Source of the DNA: Vespula vulgaris
Taxonomy: Eukaryota > Arthropoda > Insecta > Hymenoptera > Vespidae
Assembly: GCF_905475345.1 (NCBI RefSeq)
Contig: NC_066590.1
Span: 5,718,001 to 5,782,000 of the forward strand
Length of the DNA: 64,000 nt
Reading direction: 5' to 3'
Under the pieces are notes generated by a model, which was not told where the DNA came from, searched no databases, and saw only the letters and a program-made list of their open reading frames with translations. Every line of letters begins with the position of its first letter. Positions within the stretch are counted from its first letter, which is position 1. The position numbers were made by a program, and so were the translations under genes. Shown here in pieces: positions 52,434-62,074 of the stretch.

Positions 52434-55400
52434 TTTTGCGTGAACGTTATGCGGATACATTACTGAGTTTAAAATAAGGTTTTATCAAGACGATGACTTT
52501 ACATCTACACATACATATATGTGTATATTTTTATGAGCCGCGAGTTCAAGCTTAAACGTAAGTACGTACTACGTTAATATAAATTTACACGGGCGTAAGA
52601 ATTAACAGGCAGAGGAAAAAATATAATAAAATGTATACGTAATACACGTAAGAGAAAGGTGAAACGATGACGTAATGTGGATATAATGAACGGCAAATTA
52701 GGCAGCTATGAAAAGTACGTATTATCCTCGTCTCGCTCGGACAAAGAAAGAGCCTGCTTAATTGTCAGATATATATTTCAAGTTAGCCACTACATACTGG
52801 GGCATTGTCGGTGTAGGTAATTATTAGAGGTCATTAACACGTAACGCTGTACCGGACAAGATTTATACGACCACTGCAACAAAATAATTGTACTAAATTC
52901 GGTGGAATCTCACTCACTATGTATTCTCCTACCCCGTTATCGCGAGTTAGTACAAGCTTACCAAAAAGTAAGTAAAAACTAATTTCATATTTTCGAACCG
53001 TACTATTATAATTTAGTAAGTATTGTGATTATATCGTATCGTATATTCTCGGATTATAAAAAATTAATATATATTATTTACGACTGTTTATAACTAAATA
53101 AAATACATACATTCTGCGTTATCCCGATACAAATGATTTCCAGAGAGTAAAGTAACTTTTCGCGTTTCTAAATATGCATTAGACGCAAATCAAGTGGATA
53201 AGAGAAAACACCGATAGGAACTCTCTGAATTTTTCATAAACCAAGATCGCTGAGATAAAGTCATTCACGGGAAATTTTTATCGTTGCGTCGACGTTTCTC
53301 TCACCAACTCACTTTCTTCCTATCATTTTAAGGATTTCTTCAAGATCGATCGTCATTTACAAACGACAGGAAATACATTAGAGTTCGAACGTCGTAACGT
53401 TTCGTAAAACGGCAGGAACGTCAAGTGTAAAATCTCTCATCGAACAGCGAAGAGTTCGAACGACGACGAGCTATCGACTCGTTTGTGTATGTACGATGTT
53501 TCCATCGCATAAAAAAAAAAAGAAAGAAAGAAAGTAAAAAGAAAAAAAAAGAGAAAGAAAAAAGAACATGATCGTTTCTCATATCTCTCTATATATATAT
53601 TTTTGAAAATATAAAGTATATGACGAACATTAGACTATTTCTCTATTTTCGTTTACAATTTCCACACTGTGAATACTCTATACATTTATAGCTTTAACCT
53701 TTCCTCTCGCATTTCGCGGTTAACTTTTCGTCGCTTTTAATGTTGTCACTCATGACCATTCGAAATCGAAAATGTATGTGTATATATATGTACCAGAGTT
53801 CGTGATAATGAGAATTTCCAACAAATTAGTTCTTCCACCAGACAAGAGAAAATTATTTTCGATTGAAGCTTCATCGATCTTTTTCTTCGTATTTTCAATT
53901 TGATGAACGGGTAAATAAAAAATATTATTTTCATAATACCTCATGAGTCCTCGCAGAAATAAAGATATTTCTTTTTATTAAGAAAAATCCGATATATAGT
54001 AGGACGAAGAAAAGAGAAGGGGAGAAAGAGCGTGGGGAGAGTCACGTGACATTATCGTTCTTGAGGTGAAATTTTCTACACTGATATATAGACGCCGATC
54101 GTGCGAAATATCGGAATAAGACAGGTGACGAGTTAAGATAACCGACGGTTTTTCGCTTGGATTTTTATTGGCTGTAATAACAGCGAAAGTTGCCAAAAGA
54201 TTGATGTAAATACGTGTAACATTGGAATCGTTCTCCCACCCGCACACACACATACGCATATATATATACACAGTATATTTATATATGAGCGCGTTTACAC
54301 GTTTATACACACTTTACTATCCTTTTCTACTATTGCCTTTTCTTTTGAAAATATTCGAGACAAGTACGAGATATTTATTCGAGCGTGATAAACTCGGGAT
54401 ACACGAACGGTCGTAACGATGGTCCTTTCTATTCTTACCCCTCGCTAAGTTATCCCTATTCTTTTCCCCCAAGCCGATACTCGTTCTTGTATCAGCTCAA
54501 TCGAGTTTACACTGACCGATGTCTAGACGACGATGACGTGAACGGCCGTTGAACGATTCACTCCTCTGTAATTTTCATCCTCGTAATCTCGTCTCGCAAG
54601 GGTAAATACGAAAGGGAAAAAAACGGGGGAATCTTTTATCCTCGATCGAGTTTGCGTTCTCGTCTGCGACGGGTAATCTGCGTGGATTATTCCGAGAAGA
54701 TAGACGTTCCTATCTAATCTCAAAGAACTTACAGACCCTAATCGATAATTTTCATTCACTTTGGTAATGAAACCTTGCTTCCTCTCTCTCCCCCCCTCTC
54801 TCTCTACCTTTCTTATTTTCTCTTTTTTTATTCTTTTTTCTTTTTCTTTCTTTTATTTTATAGTCTCGTTGAAATAACGATAACGTTCCATTTTAAATAT
54901 AAATTCAGGATTCTTTGCTACGAAAAACGGGGCCAATTGCACGAGAGTATCGGCGACGTTTATCGGAACGGCCCACGCGGTGAGCGAAGCTATCGGGATA
55001 ATCGAGTGATTCGAATAATGGAAGCTCGATTTTCCATCCCTCCTCGTGTCGGCGCCATTCCTATTCTATCGGCACATTTACATGCTAATGTTACGCACGA
55101 TCGACAGAAAGCAAACTGACAGCTTCCAACATTTTAGCTTTTTAATATATAATTTTCTTTTTTTCTTGTTTTTTTTTTATAACAAACATTAGAATCGATC
55201 GTTAAATCATCCTGATAATATATACGTAAGAAAATTCCAAAAATAATATGATAAAAAGAGATCGTTATTAATAATTATTTAGAAACAAAGAGGAAATGAT
55301 AGAAAGTAAGAGAGAGAGAGAGAGAGAGTGTGAGAGAGAGAGAGAGACAGAGAGAGAAGATACAGAACGGTGTTACTATGGTCGTGGAGTCGCAATTATC

Positions 55401-56414
55401 TTGGATTTCTACGTGGCCGCAAATGAACGCAGGAAGTGTCCGAGGTATTATTATACTCGCGGTATATGTACGTCGGAACATCGGCTGTACACTGTTTGGC
55501 CAACGACGTCGCGGTATATACGAGCGAGCTCGTATTAATTTAAGTTACGTAGGTAGCTACATACCAACGTAGAGATACGTACGTAACTGTGGCGACGTTG
55601 CGGTAACTGTAGCGACGAAAAAAGGTGTAGAATGCACCACAAATATTTGCGTTCTTTTCCCAGCCGTGCATACACCTACATACATTTTAATTTTCACATC
55701 CCTTTCGTTGCGCTGAGCCTCTACGAAATCGTGCAAATCTGCGCGACGATATTTTCATCTCAAAAGAAAAAAATGTCCGAAGAAATAGAAGAGGAACGTG
55801 GCCATTGGCCGTGCATACGATTTTATGAGATCGCACAACTATTTTGCGAGACGTAAAATTTGAAAAGAAGAAGAAGAGAAAGAAAGAAGGAAAGAAAGAA
55901 ACGAAGCAATTGTTGAAAAGATACAAAAAAAAAGATTCATTGGTAAATTAGAAAATATTTAGATATTACCAATTGACCAACCGCAAAATTCAAAAAGTGA
56001 ATGCTTCATAACGCGAACAGAAGTTACTTGCCTATGGTACGGCGGTGTGGCGATGAATTAGACCAGCCGTATGCGGCGAACGCAAATATATATACATATT
56101 CACACCCTTTTAGCTTAGCATTTCAGTCTCTATGCAAATAAACGCGAGTGCCTCATCGGGCGTGTATGTAAAACAAGTATGCATATGTCGTAGCGTTCTA
56201 CAATATTGTGTTTCTCTTGTCTCTTGTCTCTCTTCCTTTCTCTTTTTCTCTCTCGTTGAAATCAAATTATTCGCGGTATTAATGGCCCCGTTAAAAAAGC
56301 TATCCCGAATCAAAAAAATGCATATTCTAACCTGTTCAGTCTGATGGTATTCTTCGTTTCTCGTACCATAAGTGCTCTTTCCCAAAAGTGCACGGCTTCT
56401 GGCAGGATTGTGTT
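21153..56414 (-). CDS. Lmln: Leishmanolysin-like zinc metallopeptidase (M8, invadolysin), all but the N terminus
   Basis: Zinc endopeptidase of family M8 (metzincin clan). Invadolysin relatives act in cell migration, division and lipid-droplet biology; that role is family knowledge. Eleven exons join in phase: 56332-56414, 30106-30217, 28672-28853, 25846-26049, 23494-23719, 23010-23203, 22203-22335, 21958-22117, 21674-21840, 21422-21541 and 21153-21314. They make 580 residues. The zinc site HEILHALGF is at visible residues 155-163, the third ligand His in THWEKR near 262 and the Met-turn (NEAM) near 273. A Cys-rich C-terminal domain follows, then a hydrophobic tail. The start is missing: the first exon opens at NTILPEAVHFWERAL, which in the family lies after a signal peptide and propeptide of about 80-100 residues. 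No frameshift or lost catalytic residue is seen. Confidence 0.95.
21422..21541 (-). CDS. Lmln: M8 peptidase exon, C-terminal domain end
   Basis: It contains YTCYHAGQEIAIRIIQNGWL then ALICPPCKDICQ. The CYxAGQ, NGWxxxGxLxCPxCxDxC pattern matches leishmanolysin-like proteins. It is 120 bases, phase 0 at both ends. Confidence 0.93.
21674..21840 (-). CDS. Lmln: M8 peptidase exon, C-terminal Cys-rich domain
   Basis: It contains FALEKYGSHSRCFDH then WQHWGSGCYQYKCEAGRLHI. YGxxSxCF and WGSGCYxxxC are conserved in the family. The donor is a weaker gtcggt, phase 0. A good acceptor 132 bases on keeps the frame. Confidence 0.92.
21958..22117 (-). CDS. Lmln: M8 peptidase exon, C-terminal domain
   Basis: It contains EEQYYGGSVSLADYCPYIQE and FTWRARNIVVRGSHC. 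YYGGSVxxADYCPxxQEF is a strong family match. Phase 0 in, phase 1 out at donor gtaagt. Confidence 0.95.
22203..22335 (-). CDS. Lmln: M8 peptidase exon, Cys-rich C-terminal domain start
   Basis: The first base completes Ser; then GKSIHPFCNKVKQDPLQTEC and TDDRSSVALCNLVKHSQLLP. The SIHPFC and PLQxEC motifs are recognisable family landmarks. Donor gtaggt, phase 0. Confidence 0.93.
22336..23009 (-). other. M8 gene intron, 0.7 kb, with possible microexon
   Basis: AT-rich intron. It contains a strong minus-strand donor (gtaagt at 22461 downward) preceded by CAGCAG, which would define a 9 or 12 bp in-frame exon at 22462-22473. Nothing else was seen. Confidence 0.5.
23010..23203 (-). CDS. Lmln: M8 peptidase exon with Met-turn
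   Basis: It opens NEAMTGTHTQNPVYSRITLA; the Met beneath the zinc is the metzincin Met-turn. LMEDTGWYSANYSMAQEL and WGKHLGCDFAMKSCKEW follow, both close to the family. It ends at donor gtgagt in phase 2. Confidence 0.95.
23494..23719 (-). CDS. Lmln: M8 peptidase exon with third zinc ligand
   Basis: It contains TRPYWQVHGGYVERSMQMIV, VTPRVRAEVQAHFNCPNLEG and ends GTALTHWEKRVFE. The His in THWEKR is the expected third zinc ligand, about 100 residues after HEILH, the insertion spacing seen in M8 enzymes. Donor gttggt, phase 0. Confidence 0.95.
24280..24319. repeat. (CT)n microsatellite
   Basis: About 19 CT units in an M8 gene intron; a CTAT array follows at 24536-24562. Confidence 0.9.
25486..25576. 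mobile_element. MITE-like element with 12-bp terminal inverted repeats
   Basis: TTGGGTCAGTAT at 25486-25497 is matched by its exact reverse complement ATACTGACCCAA at 25565-25576. The element is 91 bp and AT-rich inside, with no coding capacity. TA follows at 25578-25579, but the left flank does not show a clean duplication, so the superfamily is unclear (Tc1/mariner possible). Confidence 0.5.
25846..26049 (-). CDS. Lmln: M8 peptidase exon with the zinc-binding HEILH motif
   Basis: It contains PIAGHANLCPGSIS and then TVKHEILHALGFSVSLYAFY. HExxHxxGF supplies two zinc-ligand histidines and the catalytic Glu. The following basic and acidic stretch (RDENGEPRTPRRSDTGKPP) is a surface loop of the family. 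Donor gtgagt, phase 2. Confidence 0.97.
26050..28671 (-). other. M8 gene intron, 2.6 kb
   Basis: AT-rich, with GA-rich stretches at 27750-27810, 27955-27980 and 28615-28640. Open frames at 27178-27477 and 27663-27947 (+) are low-complexity or unrecognisable. No RNA gene was seen. Confidence 0.6.
28672..28853 (-). CDS. Lmln: M8 peptidase exon, N-terminal catalytic subdomain
   Basis: It reads VCRICNAVGHNCQVAEGSKA, then GPGIDGADFVFYVSAMQTER, then CHKGLTVAYAAHCQQEAALD. The GIDGADFVFYVSA core strand and the AxHCQQEAALDRPIAGHxNLCP motif (completed by the next exon) are typical of leishmanolysin-like proteins. Phase 0 in, phase 2 out (donor gtgagt). Confidence 0.95.
28854..30105 (-). other. M8 gene intron, 1.25 kb, with promoter-like segment
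   Basis: A GC-richer island at 29390-29530 contains TATATAAG (29432-29439) on the + strand and, on the minus strand, a 100-codon open frame ending at a strong gtaagt donor. The rest is AT-rich with a GA block near 29760-29800. Confidence 0.5.
30106..30217 (-). CDS. Lmln: M8 peptidase exon, Cys-rich segment
   Basis: The first base completes Arg, and KCESSQVFVQDHHTHCI then DTCRSTTMCGEVVVPEDHLD follow. CGEVxVPxxHL matches the family. The donor is gtaagt, phase 0. It is separated from the preceding exon by a 26 kb intron. Confidence 0.92.
33179..33276. repeat. (TATG)n microsatellite
   Basis: About 24 tetramers with two TATATATG interruptions. The alternating Tyr/Val/Cys/Met and Ile/His/Thr open frames on both strands come from this array. 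Confidence 0.95.
34418..34544. mobile_element. Non-autonomous mariner-like MITE, 127 bp
   Basis: Imperfect terminal inverted repeats of about 25 bp: the left end begins CAAGGGTCATTTGAAAAG and the right end, read inward, begins TTAGGGTTATTTGAAAAA. It is flanked on both sides by TA (34416-34417 and 34545-34546), the mariner target duplication. The interior is short and itself roughly self-complementary (TTTTCTTTC against GAAAAAGAAG). It has no transposase. The GTCATTTGAAAAGTTCG end resembles mariner ends by recall. Confidence 0.65.
36002..36027. repeat. Perfect 12-bp inverted repeat, 2-base centre
   Basis: GATATACATTTA, TG, TAAATGTATATC. Nearly a continuous palindrome in AT-rich intron DNA; a chance origin is possible. 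Confidence 0.6.
38460..39290. repeat. Three degenerate tandem copies of a unit of about 305 bp
   Basis: GACGAGTAAACATCG occurs at 38573 and 38880, with a diverged copy (AATGAGTAAAGATCG) at 39185, spaced 307 and 305. ATTTGTACGCGC near 38788 recurs near 39092, spaced 304. CATTGACTTTG, GTAAACAAAAGT and TTATTTAAATA blocks recur at the same spacing. Copy 1 is the most diverged. Copies 2 and 3 each carry a splice-donor-like word (CAG/gtaagg and CGG/gtaagc). Confidence 0.72.
39887..39961 (-). CDS. Possible 75-bp exon in the large M8 intron, unknown product
   Basis: Minus strand: acceptor ggctttcag, 25 open codons beginning KMEIMTYSVLIDVITGT and ending DDVKYP, then a strong donor gtaagt. Phase 0 at both ends; the other two frames have stops. 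It cannot be an M8 cassette: inserted at the phase-2 junction between 56332 and 30217 it gives a stop within four codons. It may be a poison exon, an exon of a nested gene, or chance. I do not recognise the peptide. Confidence 0.3.
39895..40083. promoter_or_regulatory. Cluster of four CRE/ATF-like sites
   Basis: A perfect palindrome TGACGTCA lies at 39922-39929. TGACGTCG occurs at 39895-39902 and 40076-40083, and TACGTCA at 39942-39948. The consensus is the CREB/ATF site. The cluster lies deep in the M8 intron and overlaps a possible minus-strand exon, so coding and regulatory readings compete. Confidence 0.35.
43808..43843. repeat. Perfect 16-bp inverted repeat, 4-base loop
   Basis: TTTAATAACGAGCATA, loop AATA, then TATGCTCGTTATTAAA. 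It lies in the large M8 intron. The stem is perfect, so recent origin or constraint is likely. It is too short for a typical pre-miRNA. Confidence 0.75.
45029..45142. repeat. Two (GA)n arrays separated by 35 bp
   Basis: 15 units at 45029-45058 and about 24 units at 45094-45142. They produce false frames of 60-122 codons. Confidence 0.95.
50548..50596. repeat. (CT)n microsatellite
   Basis: About 24 uninterrupted CT units in the large M8 intron. Confidence 0.95.
51437..51484. repeat. Compound (GT)n-(GA)n microsatellite
   Basis: GT units from ATGTGTGT followed after TAA by GA units. Such junctions are typical of slippage-grown compound arrays. Confidence 0.9.
52395..52433. repeat. (CT)n microsatellite
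   Basis: About 14 CT units, then one TAT interruption and more CT. Confidence 0.9.
56332..56414 (-). CDS. Lmln: M8 peptidase exon, start of mature domain
   Basis: The acceptor is ccattttttcag. The exon reads NTILPEAVHFWERALMVR, then ETKNTIRLN, and ends with AG of Arg (phase 2) at donor gttaga. ILPEAVxFWxxALxVR is a family signature just downstream of the propeptide. Entry is phase 0, so one or more coding exons lie further right, beyond what I can find in this window. Confidence 0.9.
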
Positions 56415-56518
56415 CTGAAAAAATGGTAAATGTGAGAAGAAACAATGAAAATAAAAAGGAATGAATATGAATGATAGATATGAATGAAAACAGTATATAC
56501 GTATTTGAATACATATAA

Positions 56519-56521
<3 letters not shown>

Positions 56522-56559
<38 letters not shown>
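56522..56559. repeat. (TA)n microsatellite
   Basis: About 19 TA units, 108 bases upstream of the first visible M8 exon's acceptor (minus-strand sense). Confidence 0.95.
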
Positions 56560-56560
<1 letters not shown>

Positions 56561-56747
56561 CGGAATGAGTAAATCGTAGAACCGATGCCTACATACACAG
56601 TGTATTCGAAATAATGCATGGCATTAATTAGAAGCAAATGTAAAATCCAGGTTTGAAAGAGAACACGCTTTCGCGTGCGCGGAGCGTCGTTTAATTTAAG
56701 CCATCTCTGTTGTTTCATAGCTACACGATGAGGAAGAGAACAGAGTT

Positions 56748-56848
<101 letters not shown>

Positions 56849-58075
56849 GGATGACTGTCATTTTCGCAGGGTGTATCTATGCTATCGGGCTTGGTAATAC
56901 TGTGCGGCATGAGACACGGATAACAACCATTATATCGTGGACTGTATTTACTTTCCTGTTTCATCCCTGGGATCTCTGTGGGTTCATTTTTTCCTCTCAC
57001 CCTATCTTTTTCTTTTTCTATCTTTCTCGTTCGCCTACAACAAAGCCGCATCGTCACGGACGAGTTTGAGAAAAATGTCGGGAAAAAGAGAGAACGAATT
57101 TTGAAAAAAAAGAAAAAGAAAAAAAAACGTCTACGAAGGAAATAATGCTTTGCTAGGAAGAGGGACGAAGGGAACTAGAGAGTGGAATAACTGGTGCGAG
57201 AGAAAAACGTCACGGTGAGCTTTCTGAAGTTCTAGCAGAAACGAAAACAGAGCTACTTTGCTTTTGATGCTGGTATGAGATAGACGGAGAGTTAGAAAGA
57301 AACAGAAAGAGAGAGAGAGAGAGAGAGAAAGAGACAGAAAGAAAAAGTGAGAGAGAAAGATTAATTTTCACGTTAACGCTTCCGTGAATGCAGAAGAAAT
57401 CGCCAGTGAGGACGACGATTCTATTTTTGCGAGTTCAACTTTTCGAAAGCACGATCGAAGAATGAAACTGAGAAATATTGTATTTTAAGTCCAGCTTGTG
57501 TATACATAAAATTTATTGAAAGTTAATTGCGGAAGAGAAACGTAGAATTTTATTTATTCAGAAAAAAAAATAATAATATATAAATAAAAAGTAGACAAAA
57601 TAAAGATCAATAAGGAATAAAAATTGCGATCAAATTCTAAAGAAAGCGAAAAGGAAACCGAAGAATCGAGAAAGGACACTCAAGAGAAAAATGAATTATT
57701 AATTAAAAGAGAAAGAAGAATTAATGAGGTAGGATCGTTAACGTAAAAAAACTTGAAAGAAAAGATGCTAAGGTGGTACATCTTATCAAACGAAACAAAA
57801 AATGACATTACTTATGAAGGTTGAACGATTTGATTCTATATCATTTTCCAGAGATCGATAAGTTGACGACAGAAAAATGTTCTTGCAAAGGATCGACTAT
57901 TCTTTTCGTTTTTGCTTGAAAGAAATATATGAAAAAAACGGGGGAGGAAAAAGGAGGAAACTGACGGCGTTACTTCCGGCTGGCTTAAACAAACGATCGT
58001 TAGACGGGCAAAGAAGAAAGAAGGTGAATGGAATTGGAGAAAGTGAGAGAAAGAGAGAGAAAGAGAGAGAGAAAC

Positions 58076-58077
<2 letters not shown>

Positions 58078-58118
<41 letters not shown>
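58078..58118. repeat. (GA)n microsatellite
   Basis: About 20 GA units inside a longer purine-rich stretch (58040-58140). Confidence 0.9.
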
Positions 58119-58123
<5 letters not shown>

Positions 58124-59272
58124 AGAGAGAGAATGAGGAGGGTTTCGAAGACGAAGAAGGAAGTTAGGGCTCGGCTTGGTAGGTGTGCGTCATTAATATC
58201 GGCCTAATGGCGAACGGCTGATAATTAAAATCCGAGCCGAACAAATGGTCCCAACGAAAGGGCGCGGACGTGCGAACACTTCATTTCTGTCTTTTAATTA
58301 TTTTTCACCGCCGATTGTATGTCGCCAAACGAACGACGCTTGGTCATTAACCGCTCGCGTTGAATTCTCATTCCTTTTCTCTTTTTCTCTCTCTGTCTTT
58401 TTCTCTCTTTCTTTTTCTTTCTACCTTTTTCGCTTTCATCAGTACAATACTACTACAACGGTCGTGCTTTATCTTCTTTTTCCTTAAGTACGATTAAGGC
58501 AAATGGAAAGCGTACACGCCGACGAGAAAAGTTTGCAAATGCAACTTGTTAAGGTCTAACTACGTTAAGAGACGAACAACGAATATGCATTACATCGACG
58601 AAATGTCAAAAATCACGCTTAACTTCATTTACAATCCACCGTTAGAGCGTGGATCGAATGAGCCTCGTCACGAACCGTGCCTTATGAAAAATTTATTTAG
58701 CCCCGAGTAAATTCGATATCCCCCTTCGAGCATAGGAAAGGAGGAAGCTTTATATATAACTATGTAAGAGTTGTATATATATATATGTCTGTAGGTGTTC
58801 CACGAAGTGACTAGACCATTTAAAAGCTCACACTCGTCGGCCATGTCCTAGAAATCGCACGTGAAAAGTATGCGATGCCACGTCAACAACTGACATATAA
58901 ATTTTGTATTGAGTGCATCCATGCGCTCGGACGAGTCACTTATTCGATAATAGTGTGAGGAGAAAGAATGGAGGTGGAAAGGGAAATGGAGATAGAAGAG
59001 TGGGAAAAAATGAAAGAGGTAGAGGAAGAGAAGCGAAAAGCATGGATGGACAGGTAAAGAGGAATGTTTAAAGGCCATTTTGTGGCTCGTTACGCTCGAT
59101 TTCCTCTTTTCCTCTTCCTCCCTATCTTCTTCCTCCCTTTGCCATTTCTCATTTCGAATAAACCGATTCATGAGTCAAGCCGTCGAAAATATTTGTAAGA
59201 GATAGAAATATCGAACGACTGGGACGAGATGGAAAATGACGATTTTTTCCTCGTTGCCTAGATAGACTTCCG

Positions 59273-59307
<35 letters not shown>

Positions 59308-61115
59308 TTTACTTTTGCTGGTTATATTCCCGGCCTGTCGCTGCGTGTAAAGAGTCGACAACACAATAGACAGAGTAGGAGGAGACACGTGCCAGAGTTG
59401 CGATTATTGTTGACAGAGATGACAGGAACGACACGGTGGGACTTTTGAAAATTACTCGTAAAATACTGAGCGACAAGGTATTCGTTTTAGCGTCGATCCG
59501 TTCGAGAGTACTCTTTAAAAAAAAAAGTAGAAAAAAAAGGATGTAATATACATATGACATGTATACGACTATAGCATGTATACATATACATATGCATACA
59601 TATAGATAGCATATTATACGTAAAGCGAGGGATCGATGCGAATGGATTTTCTGAGAAAGATAGATGATAAAAGCTTTCGTAAAGCACAGGACTTTCAAAT
59701 ATCTCTAGGAATCGGCACGTAACAAAATTTATGATATTTATGCAGAATAAATGATACCTTGCCAATTTCGATGACTTTGAAATATATTGGCAAGATCAAC
59801 ATTCTAAATATTTTCTTCTTCCTTTAAATATAATTATCACTCGATCCTAATTTCGGAGGATAGTATCTTTAACAATATACATATTCAATATCTATTATGT
59901 ATCTTTTGAAGGGTTAAATAGCTTCTTTCGAGAGTCAAATATGGATTAGATTTCGAATTTATTATAAATAAAAGAAAGAATTACGGTATATATTAAACTT
60001 TATTGAATATTATTAGGTTTCGCTTGGAAATGGAAAGATTTCTATCATTATCAAAATCGAATTTATATGAAAAAAAAAAACTTTGCTATGTATTCACAAC
60101 ATAATTATGTTCAGATGTTCTACAATAGAGAATGTTAGCTCGTGTTTCCTGTCATAGATGTTCTAGTTTGTACATCGTTCTGTTTACATCAACGAAGTTT
60201 ATTTTATGATTTACTGTCAAATACTTATAGTTATCATTATTTAGACATTTGTATGCTTTCTAGTAGTTCAATATAATTCTCGTATCTAGTTTAATTTACT
60301 TCTGTATAACAGAAAATAAAGTTTTATAATTTCAGTCTAGGATTGATTTAACAAAAAGTTACTTACTATAGTATTCCATACCTTCAAACAAATATTATCT
60401 AGTAACAAATTGACTCTTGTTGTATTTATATTTGCCAATCTTGATTTCATTAATTCTTGCATTTAAAATGTTGGTCGGGGAGTTTAAATAATTATCATTA
60501 ATGAGTTAACTTTAGATTGAACTTTATAAAAACGTGACTGTATAACTCCAAAATTCAAGTGTAATTGTAATTTAAGTTTAATTGAAATGTTTTTTTGCAA
60601 ATTAGTCCAGTCGAAAATATCCTATATTCTCTATAATTTTTTTATCAAATTATCGAAAAGAAAGGTGGAGGATTGATTTTTGTAGTATCTTAATCAGATA
60701 ATCAGAGTAGCATAGATAAAAATAAAATTCTTAATATTATATAACTAATGAATCATATTATTTCTTTTCCTATGGAGATTATTTAATAAACGAATATTTC
60801 GTTAGTCTGAAATATAATACAACTTGAACGTTGACTTCCATTAGCGCAGGTAGTAGTAACGCGATATCCTATCTTAAAATCTCGAGAAACCGAAGCAGCG
60901 TTCAAATTACAAGACGAGCGAAAAGAAATTCGAATTATTATGAATGCATAGATATTTGAATAATTTGTCAAACGCTTATAATTCTTATCAATCTTATTAA
61001 CATGCAATTTCTTCTCTTTTTTTTATACTCATATTATTCTAGATTGAAAAACAAATTCAACTGCATGCTTTATTTCTAATACTGAAGACAAGCTACAACA
61101 ATACTTTTCGTACAA

Positions 61116-61121
61116 TTTATT
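61116..61121 (-). promoter_or_regulatory. Polyadenylation signal AATAAA
   Basis: TTTATT on + reads AATAAA on -, 13 bases after the TGA of the candidate small gene. The position is suitable for a very short 3' UTR; in AT-rich DNA the hexamer also arises by chance. Confidence 0.4.
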
Positions 61122-61133
61122 TATGGTACACAT

Positions 61134-61428
61134 TCATTCTCTTAAATCTTTCCTATCTTCTTCCGACGTGGTTAATACTCTGGACGACGTTATATTTATC
61201 GTAATTGGAGGAAAGGCAGAGTATACGTCCTTTATCAGAATATCGCGCAAGTCCCACAGCCTTATCAGTTTCCCAAGAGTCCGTCCCTTGTATAATACCT
61301 TCGAATACGTAGGAAGTACAGTAACATTGTCAGATATCGCCGTTGAAACTCTCTGGGCTATCTGAGAGACAGAGAAATATACATACATACATATACATAT
61401 TTATATAAACATATACATATATATATAA

Positions 61429-61480
<52 letters not shown>

Positions 61481-61990
61481 TATCTATGCGTGTATGAATG
61501 CGTGTATCTATGCGTGAAGAAAGAGAGAGAGAGAGAGAAAACTCGTCAATATTTCTTGCATTATCTCAGCATATATATTACATTAGAAACATCTGACGAG
61601 TCCATTCGATGAAATTGTGTTAAGATATAAATGAGACAGCTCGATGGATATAACTATATATAATGATCCTATTTTGAGTGACATTTTTAGGTAAATGTTT
61701 AATAAAATTTCCTATCTTTGTAGAACTTAGACAGTTCTCGATTTCCCTCTTTTTTTGGTACACTTTACGATACGATCGATATTATATTAAAAATAGAATT
61801 AGTTAATATTATGCCAATCAATTTTTAATCTTGCAAACATGATAATCAATGGGATTTTATTAAAAATAAGTGCTATAACAATTACATAATTAATCTTATA
61901 TCGAGCTAATTGTATGCGATATTCGCTAATAAATTCGAGCAAGATAAAAACCCATTTATCTTTTGATATATTGTTCGAAACTTCCGACAT
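61134..61990 (-). CDS. Candidate small two-exon gene, 110 residues, unknown function
   Basis: Not recognised. Exon 1 coding 61886-61990 starts ATG and reads MSEVSNNISKDKWVFILLEF through ARYKINY. The donor TAT/gtaatt at 61885 is phase 0. The intron is 524 bp, mostly TA repeat. Exon 2 is 61134-61361, with the acceptor tatatttctctgtctctcag. It opens IAQRVSTAISDNVTVLPTYS, contains LYKGRTLGKLIRLWDLRDIL and ends SEEDRKDLRE-TGA. AATAAA follows 13 bases after the stop, and TATAAA plus TGACGTCA lie 56-84 bases upstream of the ATG. The donor is the weakest link. The opposite strand of exon 2 is also open (61123-61365), so the strand is not certain. Without splicing, exon 1 would continue to a stop at 61799 as a 63-residue hydrophobic peptide. 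Confidence 0.42.
61435..61476. repeat. (TA)n microsatellite
   Basis: 21 TA units inside the candidate small gene's intron, about 75 bases before its acceptor. Confidence 0.95.
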
Positions 61991-62045
61991 AATGGGACTG
62001 TTATTGTTGATATTTAATTCCGCCTACTTAATGAAGCAATTCGTT

Positions 62046-62074
62046 TGACGTCACTTCCGAAAATTGCATTTATA
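62046..62074 (-). promoter_or_regulatory. Candidate core promoter: TATAAA plus CRE
   Basis: Read on the minus strand: TATAAA at 62074-62069, then GGAAGTGACGTCA ending at 62046, that is, an ETS-like GGAAGT joined to a perfect CRE. An expected start near 62043 would give a 5' UTR of about 50 bases before ATG 61990. This is inference from motif spacing. Confidence 0.4.

Larger units (their letters stand above)
30218..56331 (-). other. M8 gene intron, 26 kb
   Basis: Very large intron after the first visible exon. It contains a mariner-like MITE (34418-34544), three tandem copies of a unit of about 305 bp (38460-39290), a possible cryptic exon overlapping CRE-like sites (39887-39961), hairpins (36002-36027 and 43808-43843) and TATG, GA and CT microsatellites. 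Open frames of up to 159 codons have no recognisable domain and are mostly simple repeat. Its size leaves room for nested or antisense transcripts and enhancers, none of which I can prove. Confidence 0.7.

Noticed and set aside
54775..55119. 114-codon + strand frame with a fairly balanced C-terminal half
   Set aside because: The first half is a pyrimidine tract and the second has no recognisable motif or splice site support.
60363..60461. Minus-strand open segment MQELMKSRLANINTTR... ending at a gtaagt donor
   Set aside because: AT-rich, only about 32 codons, preceded directly by a stop and with no good upstream acceptor; similar chance frames with donors occur elsewhere (for example near 41660).
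59757..60500. Weak resemblance between segments near 59760 and 60430 (both with TTGCCAAT and TTTAAATA words)
   Set aside because: Matches are short and interrupted; could not be told from AT-rich background by eye.
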